From XYB2-FULL-45-11 sp964360375 (lineage in GTDB: Bacteria > Patescibacteriota > Patescibacteriia > UBA9934 > GWF2-40-263), in assembly GCA_964360375.1 (NCBI GenBank), contig CAYHWG010000033.1, positions 1 through 11,755 on the forward strand: a stretch of DNA of 11,755 nucleotides, in the 5' to 3' direction. Made by a program: the position numbers and the translations under genes. This document shows, piece by piece, positions 4,453 through 10,973 of this stretch (positions are counted from its first letter, which is position 1; each line of letters opens with the position of its first letter). The notes below the pieces were generated by a model, which made no database searches, was not told the origin of the DNA, and saw only the letters and a list, made by a program, of their open reading frames with translations.

Positions 4453-5694
4453 ATGTTCGAACTCATAAAACAAAATGGGAAAGCAAGACGTGGTCGATTC
4501 ACGACAGCTCATGGCGTAACAGAAACGCCATTTTTTATGCCGATCGCCACAAAAGGTGCCGTGAAAACATTGTCATCAAGCGACATGGAAAAATTGGGGG
4601 CATCCATTTTACTTTCTAATACATACCATCTTTTGTTGCGTCCTGGATTTGAAGGAATAAAAAAACTTGGAGGGCTCCATAAATTGATGAATTGGAACAA
4701 ACCAATTCTTACGGATAGCGGAGGATATCAAGTTTTTAGTTTGTCTGGAGCGAAGATGTCCGCCGGAGCCGCCCGCCTGCCGGTCGGGCAGGGATCCGCC
4801 TCCGGCGGAAATAAGACAACAGAGGAGGGTGTGAAGTTTCAATCGCATATAGATGGCGCAAAAATTTTTTTGACTCCAGAGCTTTCCATGGAAATGCAAA
4901 AAGCGATAGGATCGGACATCGCGATGCAATTTGATGATGTCGCAAGTGGAGTCTCGACACGTGAGCGATATGAAGAGGCGATGGAACGAAGTTTGAGATG
5001 GGGGGCTCGAAGTAAAGATGCATTTATGTCATTGCGAGGAGGTCAGCAGACCGACGAAGCAATCTCTCCGCACGAAAAGATTGCTTCGTCGTCGATGACT
5101 ACTCCTCGCAATGACAATGGAAAACTCTTCGGCATTGTTCAGGGTGGTACGCACGAGGATCTTCGATCTCGATCAGCACAGGGTCTCATTGAGATCGGAT
5201 TTGACGGCTATGCGATCGGCGGACTTTCTGTTGGTGAGCCCAGAGAGGATATGTTCCGCATGACAAAACATGTGTGCGATTTGTTACCTCTCGATAAACC
5301 AAGATACTTCATGGGTGGGGGAATGCCGGAGGAGATTGTGGAGAACGTGCGTGCGGGAGTTGATATGTTCGATTGTGTTTTACCGACGCGTAACGCACGA
5401 CACGGAACACTTTTTGTTTGGCAGCAAGATCCTGGAATGATCGATTACCTGAACGTCGATGCATGGAATCCAACATGGTATAAACAACTTCGCATCACAA
5501 ACGAAGCGAATCTCTATGACGAATCGCCGATCGATCCGCACTGTGATTGCGAGACATGCAAAACAACATCACGAGCTTACTTGCGACATTTGTTCTCTGT
5601 TCAAGAAATTCTCGCACTCCGATTAGCGTCTATTCATAACGTCCGATTTTATTTGCGATTGATGGAGATGTTGAGAGTCTCTATTGAAAAATGA
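4453..5694 (+). CDS. tgt: tRNA-guanine transglycosylase carrying two palindrome insertions
   Basis: Bacterial TGT exchanges G34 in tRNAs with GUN anticodons for preQ1, the committed step of queuosine formation. Visible landmarks: RRGRFTTAHGVTETPFFMPI at the N-terminus, catalytic base region TDSGGYQVFS (D88), the GGLSVGEP substrate loop, nucleophile D307 in MFDCVLPTRNARHG, and zinc ligands C364, C366, C369 and H395. The protein has 413 residues; family members have about 370-390. Two extra segments explain the excess: residues 103-119 and about 192-221, both encoded by palindromic DNA. Without them the protein is 366 residues and aligns smoothly. The C-terminus stops after MLRVSIEK, about 20-25 residues earlier than in E. 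coli or Zymomonas. The FDEC motif reads FDDV. The TGA overlaps the next gene. Catalytic residues are intact, so it is probably active. Confidence 0.95.
   Translation: MFELIKQNGKARRGRFTTAHGVTETPFFMPIATKGAVKTLSSSDMEKLGASILLSNTYHLLLRPGFEGIKKLGGLHKLMNWNKPILTDSGGYQVFSLSGAKMSAGAARLPVGQGSASGGNKTTEEGVKFQSHIDGAKIFLTPELSMEMQKAIGSDIAMQFDDVASGVSTRERYEEAMERSLRWGARSKDAFMSLRGGQQTDEAISPHEKIASSSMTTPRNDNGKLFGIVQGGTHEDLRSRSAQGLIEIGFDGYAIGGLSVGEPREDMFRMTKHVCDLLPLDKPRYFMGGGMPEEIVENVRAGVDMFDCVLPTRNARHGTLFVWQQDPGMIDYLNVDAWNPTWYKQLRITNEANLYDESPIDPHCDCETCKTTSRAYLRHLFSVQEILALRLASIHNVRFYLRLMEMLRVSIEK
4759..4809. repeat. 51-nt GC-rich palindrome embedded in tgt
   Basis: Outer arms TCCGCCGGAG (4759-4768) and CTCCGGCGGA (4800-4809) are perfectly complementary. 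The core holds CCTGCC and GGCAGG arms. About 82% of bases are G or C, far above the surrounding gene. It begins at a first codon position and is exactly 17 codons long, encoding a Ser/Ala/Gly-rich loop (SAGAARLPVG...). The flanks join as SLSGAKM-NKTTEEGVKF, matching a variable-length loop after the conserved VFSL in other TGTs. The core resembles the palindrome nested in copy D at 10512-10531. Confidence 0.85.
5027..5116. repeat. 90-nt palindromic element (copy B) embedded in tgt
   Basis: Outer arms of 15 bp start TGTCATTGCGAGGAG (5027-5041) and end with its complement (5102-5116). Inner arms of 14 bp, CGACGAAGCAATCT (5052-5065) and its complement (5078-5091), are also perfect. The loop is 12 bases. 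At exactly 30 codons it keeps the tgt frame open, encoding SLRGGQQTDEAIS... to ...TTPRND. Deleting it rejoins the split codon as AAT, giving KDAFNGKLFGIVQG, a normal TGT sequence. Its right half in reverse complement matches the left half of copy C at 37 of 38 positions. Confidence 0.93.
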
Positions 5695-6583
5695 TTTTAT
5701 GTCCCTCCTTTCGAAATCATTACGTACGATCAATCACTGGATGACGTCAAAGGCGACACCGACACTTGATAGATTTTCCGTAGATCTTACAGATGCCGCA
5801 GTGAACGGATCTTTACCAATATTCATTGGACGTGAAAATGAAATTGAAGAAATTTTTCGCGTGATAAAAGGGAAACGAGAGAGTGTTGTTCTTGTCGGAC
5901 CCGTCGGTGTGGGAAAAAATGCACTTCTTTCTCATCTCGCAATTCTGATGGTGAAAAATCAAGTTCCGGACGAATTGAAACAGAAGCGTCTGCTGTGTCT
6001 TTCTGTTGAACACTTGATCGTGAGTGATTCAGAAAGTATTGTGCGAGAACAATTTTTATTGATGCTCGATGAAGTGTCTCAATTGAAAAATATTTTTCTT
6101 GTCTTTCTTCATGTGAACGAGCTCCCTTCGGATCTTGCTGCACTTTTAGTAAACTTTCTTTCTCTTACGAGTACCTGCATCATCGGAACAATGACCTCTT
6201 TTCCTTCTACGGAACAATTTGAATCGTCTGAACTTGGACACCTGTTTTATAAAATCCATGTAGAAGAACCAGACACACATACAACGATTCAAATTCTTGC
6301 ATCACACATGAAAGAGATTGAATTACAACAAAGCATTACGTTTTCTCATTTTGCTTTGGAATCCTGTGTCTATTTTTCAGAGCGATACATGCACGAGACA
6401 TTTTTGCCAAAAAAAGCGATTGACATCGCTTATGAGGTTGCGTGTTATGTTCGTCAAAAACGTGGGGTAAACTCACACGTGATAGACGAAGATGTTGCGC
6501 AAATCATTTCTATAAAGACAGGTGTTTCTGCGACAGGTATGATGTTGGATAGGAAGAAAAATAGTGAAAAAATTTTATGCTGA
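5684..6583 (+). CDS. Degenerate single-domain ClpB/ClpC-like AAA protein
   Basis: The 299 residues align with the first AAA module of ClpB/ClpC: LDRFSVDLTDAA...IGRENEIEEI (about 28-55), Walker A GPVGVGKN (72-79), and a C-terminal FLPKKAIDIAYEVA helix (about 240). There is no N-domain, middle domain, second AAA module or ClpP-binding loop. Key residues look eroded. The Walker A Ser/Thr is Asn79, the Walker B region reads FLHVNEL (N145 where Asp is expected), the pore-loop GxKYRG is replaced by SDSESI, and the Arg-finger stretch RRF reads HLF. It probably cannot thread substrate, and ATP hydrolysis is doubtful. A TTG at 5684 with GAGAG 6 bases upstream is the likely start; ATG 5699 is the alternative. 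It overlaps tgt by 11 bases and the next gene by 7, so translation is likely coupled. A regulatory or scaffold role is only a guess. Confidence 0.8.
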   Translation: MKNDFMSLLSKSLRTINHWMTSKATPTLDRFSVDLTDAAVNGSLPIFIGRENEIEEIFRVIKGKRESVVLVGPVGVGKNALLSHLAILMVKNQVPDELKQKRLLCLSVEHLIVSDSESIVREQFLLMLDEVSQLKNIFLVFLHVNELPSDLAALLVNFLSLTSTCIIGTMTSFPSTEQFESSELGHLFYKIHVEEPDTHTTIQILASHMKEIELQQSITFSHFALESCVYFSERYMHETFLPKKAIDIAYEVACYVRQKRGVNSHVIDEDVAQIISIKTGVSATGMMLDRKKNSEKILC

Positions 6584-7626
6584 GTCTGTTCTTGCGCTAC
6601 GGTATCAGTGCGTTTCTCGTCGCATTTTTTGCAACCGTGATTGTTCGGTTTGTTGCGACCAAGTGGCACATCGTGGATCATCCGCATCATCCGAAAAACG
6701 TGCACACGCATCCAGTTCCACGTCTTGGAGGAATCGGAATTTTTCTTTCCGTTTTAATTTTGGTGATGATCTCGCTTGTATCTTCGGATTGGCTTGTATC
6801 TGGTTCGATTGAATACACACAGTATATAGGCTTCCTTCTTGGTGGATTCATTCTCATGATCGGTGGATACATCGACGATCGTTTTGACTTGTCTCCGCGT
6901 TACGCAATTATTGCTCCGCTCGTTGCAAGTGTGACGGTTGTGATGTTTGGAGTGAATATTGAGAAATTAACGAACCCATTTGGTGGAGTGATTTATCTTG
7001 CTGATTGGCAATCGAATAGCATTGTGTTTGTTTGGCTCATGATCGTGATGTACACCACAAAGTTTCTTGACGGTCTTGATGGTCTTGCAACGTCGGTGAC
7101 ATCGATCGGCTCGCTTATGGTTTTGCTTCTCGCGCTTACGGCCGCGTACTTCCAGCCGGATGTTGCGTTGCTTGCCGCGATTATTCTTGGTGCACAACTC
7201 GGATTTCTTTTCTGGAATTTTCATCCAGCTTCCATTTTTCTTGGCGAAGGCGGTAGTACACTCGTTGGCTACTTCGTCGGCATGCTCGCGGTTATTTCTG
7301 GCGGAAAACTCGCAACAGCTTTACTTGTCCTTGGTGTTCCACTTCTTGATGTCATGTGGATTGTCCTCAGACGTTTTCGCGCTGGTGGCTTCAAACAAAT
7401 TTTCGTCGGTGATCGTAAACATTTGCACCATCGACTATTCGATCGCGGATGGAGCCAGACGCAAATCGTCTTGTTTTATATTTCTATCTCCGGACTTTTT
7501 GGTGTGTCGACGTTGTTTTTGCAAAGCAAAGAGAAAGCGATCGTCCTCATCTTGCTCACAGGACTCATGCTCGTTGTCGCGGCTTTTATTGTAAAGAAGG
7601 AAAGGAAAATGAGCGGTTTGACATAA
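6577..7626 (+). CDS. WecA/TagO/MraY-family glycosyl-1-phosphate transferase
   Basis: Integral membrane enzyme of the polyprenyl-phosphate N-acetylhexosamine-1-phosphate transferase family. It starts a lipid-linked glycan by moving a sugar-1-phosphate from a UDP-sugar to a polyprenyl phosphate at the inner membrane face. The 349 residues contain about ten hydrophobic segments. Motifs in order: PVPRLGGIGIF near 47, Mg-binding DDR at 100-102, FLDGLDGLA at 163-171 (D165, D168), FLGEGGSTLVG at about 222-232, and the histidine motif HLHHR at 282-286. The last two point to WecA/TagO rather than MraY. GEGGS replaces the usual GDSGS, and the residues before LDGLDG are TKF rather than the common asparagine form. 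A wall teichoic, capsule or surface polysaccharide role is likely, but the acceptor and sugar are unknown. No good ribosome-binding site; overlap with the upstream gene suggests coupling. Confidence 0.9.
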   Translation: MLSLFLRYGISAFLVAFFATVIVRFVATKWHIVDHPHHPKNVHTHPVPRLGGIGIFLSVLILVMISLVSSDWLVSGSIEYTQYIGFLLGGFILMIGGYIDDRFDLSPRYAIIAPLVASVTVVMFGVNIEKLTNPFGGVIYLADWQSNSIVFVWLMIVMYTTKFLDGLDGLATSVTSIGSLMVLLLALTAAYFQPDVALLAAIILGAQLGFLFWNFHPASIFLGEGGSTLVGYFVGMLAVISGGKLATALLVLGVPLLDVMWIVLRRFRAGGFKQIFVGDRKHLHHRLFDRGWSQTQIVLFYISISGLFGVSTLFLQSKEKAIVLILLTGLMLVVAAFIVKKERKMSGLT

Positions 7627-7646
7627 AATGAGAAAACACGTACTAT
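7618..7646 (+). promoter_or_regulatory. Promoter of rplU overlapping the upstream stop codon
   Basis: A perfect -35 TTGACA (7618-7623) and TACTAT (7641-7646) are spaced by 17 bases. The -35 covers the last codons of the upstream transferase gene. Transcription would start near 7653, giving a leader of about 70 bases before the rplU ATG, long enough for regulatory folding. Confidence 0.65.
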
Positions 7647-7722
7647 TCCCGCATTAAATTATTCATTTCGCTGGCATACCGTTTCGTTTAATCGATTCTG
7701 AGGAGCCGCGATACCTATTGCT

Positions 7723-8043
7723 ATGAGCTCGATTGCTGTCGTTCAAACGGGAGGAAAACAATTTATCGTTAAAGAAGGCATGGAACTCAAGATCGAGAAA
7801 CTCGATCTTGAGCCTGGTGCCATTTTTGAAATGGATGCACTTCTCGTTTCTGACGAGGATGGATCTTCGGTTAAAGTCGGGGCACCTCTTGTTGCCGGCG
7901 CTAAAATTTCTGCGAGTGTACTTGAACAAGGTCGATCTGAGAAAGTTTCGATCATCAAGTATAAGTCGAAGTCTCGATACCGTCGTAACGTCGGTCATCG
8001 ACAACCCTTCACAAAGATTCGCATAGAAAAAATTAGCGCCTAA
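7723..8043 (+). CDS. rplU: Ribosomal protein bL21
   Basis: Component of the 50S subunit that binds 23S rRNA. The 106-residue product is of normal length. It shows AVVQTGGKQFIVKEG at the N-terminus, the VGAPLVAGAKISASVLEQG core, and the basic KYKSKSRYRRNVGHRQPFTKIRIEKI end that defines L21. The ATG at 7723 is the only start giving the usual N-terminus. An AGGAG lies 17 bases upstream, too far for a standard Shine-Dalgarno. The gene has its own promoter and terminator. Unusually, rpmA (bL27) and obg do not follow it as they do in most bacteria. A perfect 12-bp hairpin lies in codons 22-30. Confidence 0.97.
   Translation: MSSIAVVQTGGKQFIVKEGMELKIEKLDLEPGAIFEMDALLVSDEDGSSVKVGAPLVAGAKISASVLEQGRSEKVSIIKYKSKSRYRRNVGHRQPFTKIRIEKISA
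7786..7812 (+). other. Perfect 12-bp hairpin inside the rplU coding region
   Basis: CTCAAGATCGAG (7786-7797) and CTCGATCTTGAG (7801-7812) are exactly complementary around an AAA loop. They encode LKIEKLDLE. It may act on translation or mRNA stability, or be a chance result of the KIEKLDLE codons. Confidence 0.8.
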
Positions 8044-8057
8044 CGCGCTAATTTTTT
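8027..8057 (+). terminator. Terminator of rplU
   Basis: AAAAAATTAGCGC (8027-8039) and GCGCTAATTTTTT (8045-8057) form a 13-bp perfect stem with a 5-base loop ending in a T-run. The rplU stop codon TAA (8041-8043) sits in the loop, so terminating ribosomes would cover the hairpin. Being nearly symmetric, it could also stop minus-strand transcription. Confidence 0.9.
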
Positions 8058-8083
8058 GTTGAAACAAAAAAGGAACAAACACT

Positions 8084-9847
8084 ATGCAAAAAAAATATTC
8101 GATCAAAAAAATTCTGCAGATCATGTGGATGAGTATGCGTCAATATCGCTTGCTTGTTTTCGCTATGCTTGCTCTTGGAATGATTGCAAACATGTTTGCG
8201 GTTATTATTCCGCTTTTTTACAAACAGTTTTTCGACGTGCTTGCTTTATCTACACCTGTGCCTGATCGAGTTCCGGTTTTGATGCATCTTCTCTTCATTA
8301 TTTTTGCTTTCAACGGATTTGGGTGGCTCTGCTGGCGTGTGGTGATCTTTGTGGGTAATGAACTTCAGCCACGCATCAAAACGCATCTTGAAACACGATC
8401 TTTTTCTTATCTACTTGATCACTCCTACACATTTTTCTCGAATGCATTTGTGGGATCACTTGTGCGTAAAGTACACCGTCTCGCCTCGGCGTTTGAAAAG
8501 CTTGTGGATGAAGTCCAGTGGAACTTGCTTGCGCTTTTTGTGATCGTCATCGGAGATCTTATTGTTTTGTTTCTTCGAGATGTTCGACTCGGAATGGTGT
8601 TAGCGTTGTGTGTGGCTTTGATTGCCGCATTCAACATCATGTTTGCTACATGGAAGCTGAAATACGATTACGAAAAATCAAAATTAGATTCAGAATCAAC
8701 GGCGGTTATGGCGGATGCGCTCACAAACAGCGTGACGATCAAGCTATTTACATCAGAGTTACATGAGCGTGGGTTGTTTCAGAATGTCATGAATCGATGG
8801 CAAAAAGCACAAATACGTTTGTGGCATTTTGAAGGATATGCGGAAGCGTTCCAAGCTGGACTCATGGTTTTGGCAGAATTTGTGATGATGTATGTTGCTA
8901 TTCAATTGTGGCAGCGTGGGGAGGTCACGATTGGAGATTTTGCGCTGATTCAGAGTTTCATGATCGGCATATTTCAACGCGTGTGGAATCTTGGAAAATC
9001 CGTTCGTCATATTTATGAAGCGTTTGCGGATGCGGCAGAGATGGTCGAGATTCTTGAAATGCCTCATGAAGTGAAGGATTATCCGAAAGCAAAAATATTG
9101 GTTGTGTCGGATGCAGTGATCGCCTTCGATCAGGTGACGTTCAAGTTCAATCAAACTCGATCTGTCTTGAATGGGCTTTCGATGCAAATCGCGCCACATG
9201 AAAAGATCGCGCTTGTTGGTCCATCTGGTGCGGGGAAATCGACCATCACAAAATTACTCATGCGATTTTATGATGTCGAATCCGGTAAGATCCTGATCGA
9301 CGGCCAAAACATTGCGAAGGTCACGCAAAACAGTTTGCGCGCAAACATCTCTATGGTTCCGCAAGAACCGATTTTATTTCACCGATCGCTCATGGATAAC
9401 ATTCGTTATGGCCGACCAGATGCGACAGATGAGGAAGTTTTTGAGGCTGCACGTCGTGCAAAATGTCATGAGTTCATCATGGAGCTTCAAGAAGGCTATG
9501 ATACGTTCGTTGGTGAACGTGGGATTAAACTCTCAGGCGGCGAGCGACAGCGTATTGCGATTGCGCGTGCAATTTTAAAAAACGCACCGATCCTTGTCCT
9601 TGACGAAGCAACCTCTAGTTTGGATTCAGAATCGGAATCGCTCATTCAAGCTGCACTTGACGAACTCATGAAAGGGAAGACAACGATCGTGATCGCACAC
9701 CGATTATCTACGATTATGCGTATGGATCGTATCGTTGTTATCGATGGTGGTCAGGTGGTCGATTCTGGAACGCACGATCAACTTCTTCAAAAACAAGGCA
9801 TCTATAAAAAACTTTGGGAAATCCAGGCTGGTGGATTTATTGAATAA
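8084..9847 (+). CDS. ABC exporter half-transporter (membrane domain fused to ATPase)
   Basis: The 587-residue protein joins an exporter-type transmembrane domain (about 1-310) with six hydrophobic segments, near 22-46, 68-92, 146-163, 167-188, 256-275 and 284-300, to a nucleotide-binding domain. The ATPase part is complete: Walker A GPSGAGKS (379-386), Q-loop VPQEP, signature LSGGERQR (483-490), Walker B ILVLDE with catalytic E508, D-loop SSLDSE, and switch H539 in AHRLST. It should work as a dimer, probably a homodimer because both catalytic residues are present and no partner gene is adjacent. The substrate (lipid, peptide or drug) cannot be inferred. The start at 8084 has AGGA 9 bases upstream, one of the few clear Shine-Dalgarno sites here. 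It lies 26 bases after the rplU terminator with no obvious promoter between, so it may rely on read-through. Confidence 0.95.
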   Translation: MQKKYSIKKILQIMWMSMRQYRLLVFAMLALGMIANMFAVIIPLFYKQFFDVLALSTPVPDRVPVLMHLLFIIFAFNGFGWLCWRVVIFVGNELQPRIKTHLETRSFSYLLDHSYTFFSNAFVGSLVRKVHRLASAFEKLVDEVQWNLLALFVIVIGDLIVLFLRDVRLGMVLALCVALIAAFNIMFATWKLKYDYEKSKLDSESTAVMADALTNSVTIKLFTSELHERGLFQNVMNRWQKAQIRLWHFEGYAEAFQAGLMVLAEFVMMYVAIQLWQRGEVTIGDFALIQSFMIGIFQRVWNLGKSVRHIYEAFADAAEMVEILEMPHEVKDYPKAKILVVSDAVIAFDQVTFKFNQTRSVLNGLSMQIAPHEKIALVGPSGAGKSTITKLLMRFYDVESGKILIDGQNIAKVTQNSLRANISMVPQEPILFHRSLMDNIRYGRPDATDEEVFEAARRAKCHEFIMELQEGYDTFVGERGIKLSGGERQRIAIARAILKNAPILVLDEATSSLDSESESLIQAALDELMKGKTTIVIAHRLSTIMRMDRIVVIDGGQVVDSGTHDQLLQKQGIYKKLWEIQAGGFIE

Positions 9848-9849
9848 AC

Positions 9850-9885
9850 AAAAAAATCCGTTGAAGTATCTTCACGGATTTTTTT
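9850..9885. terminator. Bidirectional terminator between the ABC gene and recR
   Basis: AAAAAAATCCG (9850-9860) pairs with CGGATTTTTTT (9875-9885), extended by TGAA/TTCA with one bulged T. A-runs and T-runs flank it so that it works in both directions. The recR stop codon (TGA, 9874-9872) lies within the stem. Confidence 0.88.
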
Positions 9886-10489
9886 GTTCGATTGAGATGG
9901 ATCTTCGTCCTTTTAGTGCATCCCCAAGAGTGACTTCATCTGCAAACTCGAGAGTGGCACCCATCGGAAGTCCGCGTGCGAGTTTTGTGATTCGAATATG
10001 TGAGCTTAAAAGTTTTGTGAGGTAGAGAATGGTTGTTTCGCCTTGTGTGGTTGGTGAAAGTGCAAGGATCACTTCGCTTATTCCGCCTTCGCGAATTTTT
10101 GTGATGAGCTCGCGAACGCGAATTGTCTCGGGTGTGACTCCTTCAATCGGATTCAGTGTTCCACCGAGGACATGATAAAATCCACGGTACACTCCGGTCG
10201 CTTCAATAGTTGAAATGTCTCGAGGTTCCTCGACAACACATAAAAGAGTTGTATCGCGTTTCGTGTCCATACATTGTTCGCACAGTGACCGTTCTGTGTA
10301 GGTGAAACATCTTGGACACGTCTGAATTTTTTCTCCGAGTTCAAGAAGAGCTCGTGCCATGACATGTAAATCTGCTTTCGGTTGTTTTAAGAGATCATAA
10401 ACATAACGGAGAGCCGTTTTTGGCCCAACACCAGGCAAACGCGCGAACGCGGCGACAAGATTCGTAATAGGTTCGGGAAATTTGCGCAT
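9872..10489 (-). CDS. recR: Recombination mediator RecR
   Basis: RecR works with RecF/RecO to load RecA on single-stranded DNA gaps. The 205-residue product is of standard length. It shows the helix-hairpin-helix region FARLPGVGPKTALRY, a C4 zinc finger CPRCFTYTERSLCEQC, and the Toprim domain beginning LLCVVEEPRDI with YHVLGG, then ARGLPMGATLEFADEVTLGDAL. I place the start at 10489 (MRKFPEPI), matching RecR N-termini such as MQYPEPI. The frame stays open upstream through ATGs at 10501 and 10546, both within palindromic repeat D; the 10501 ATG is part of the repeat's own GCAATGAC terminus. No Shine-Dalgarno precedes any of them. ybaB lies upstream, the classic ybaB-recR arrangement. Confidence 0.96.
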   Translation of the reverse strand: MRKFPEPITNLVAAFARLPGVGPKTALRYVYDLLKQPKADLHVMARALLELGEKIQTCPRCFTYTERSLCEQCMDTKRDTTLLCVVEEPRDISTIEATGVYRGFYHVLGGTLNPIEGVTPETIRVRELITKIREGGISEVILALSPTTQGETTILYLTKLLSSHIRITKLARGLPMGATLEFADEVTLGDALKGRRSISIEQKNP

Positions 10490-10496
10490 GTTTTTT

Positions 10497-10614
10497 GTCA
10501 TTGCGGGGAGTCCTGCCTGCCGGCAGGCAGGTCGACGACAAAGCAATCTTGAATGATGCTAAAAAGATTGCTTCGCGGAGTTTATCCTGAGCTTGTCGAA
10601 TGGGCTCGCAATGA
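10497..10614. repeat. Composite palindromic element copy D filling the ybaB-recR gap
   Basis: The 118-base element starts GTCATTGCGGGGAG and ends GCTCGCAATGAC, with inner arms AAGCAATCTT (10541-10550) and AAGATTGCTT (10563-10572). It is related to copies B and C but longer. A 20-base perfect palindrome is nested in its left arm, and the right arm contains CCTGAGCTTGTCGAA, which resembles another dispersed repeat. It occupies nearly the whole spacer: its left end is 7 bases from the recR start and its right end about 9 bases from the ybaB stop codon. Confidence 0.85.
10512..10531. repeat. Nested 20-nt perfect palindrome
   Basis: CCTGCCTGCCGGCAGGCAGG is its own reverse complement. It interrupts the left arm of copy D with no counterpart in the right arm, suggesting insertion of one repeat type into another. 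Its core resembles the centre of the GC-rich palindrome in tgt. Confidence 0.85.
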
Positions 10615-10623
10615 CGCGAATAA

Positions 10624-10929
10624 TTATCCACCTCCACCTAAATTCTTCAACATATCCATTCCGCCCATTTCTTGAATTTTTTTCGCGAGTTTAAATTGAA
10701 TTTTTTTGATCGCATCCTTATGCGCCTCTTTGATGGATTGTTCGAGCTTTGATACGTCAGATAGCATCGCTGGATCAATGTGCACTTTTTGCATATCACG
10801 ATTACCATCGACGGTGATTTTTACTTTTCCCCAAGCAGCTTCACCTTCTGAGAGGACGGTTGCGAGTTCAGATTCCATGTGTTTGGCTTGGTTTTTGAGA
10901 TCCTTGAATTGTTTCAGTTTGTTGAACAT
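10624..10929 (-). CDS. ybaB: Nucleoid-associated protein YbaB/EbfC
   Basis: Small DNA-binding protein that dimerises through a helical tweezer fold and coats the nucleoid. The 101 residues show the family pattern: MFNKLKQFKDLKNQAKHMESEL N-terminal helix, the central beta part WGKVKITVDGNRDMQKVHIDPAML, a long lysine-rich helix, and the glycine-rich end MDMLKNLGGGG. The ATG at 10929 fits the family start; no Shine-Dalgarno is seen. It lies between dnaB and recR on the minus strand. Its pairing with recR is conserved across bacteria, often with dnaX upstream; here dnaX is not adjacent. Palindromic repeats lie on both sides (copies C and D). Confidence 0.93.
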   Translation of the reverse strand: MFNKLKQFKDLKNQAKHMESELATVLSEGEAAWGKVKITVDGNRDMQKVHIDPAMLSDVSKLEQSIKEAHKDAIKKIQFKLAKKIQEMGGMDMLKNLGGGG

Positions 10930-10973
10930 AAAATGTTTGAGATATAGAGAGACTATTGAAATACTCTAAATTG

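Noticed and set aside
4609..5023. Minus-strand open frames overlapping the tgt insertions
   Set aside because: They arise because the palindromes are open on both strands, and the rest of each frame is antisense to conserved tgt sequence.
5027..5116. tgt as a pseudogene broken by a repeat
   Set aside because: The insert keeps the frame open, and all catalytic and zinc-binding residues on both sides are intact.
7663..8124. 153-codon minus-strand frame across rplU
   Set aside because: It is antisense to rplU, its promoter and its terminator; the encoded sequence looks random.
9312..9578. 88-codon alternate frame inside the ABC transporter ATPase domain
   Set aside because: It overlaps highly conserved motifs read in the main frame and has no independent support.
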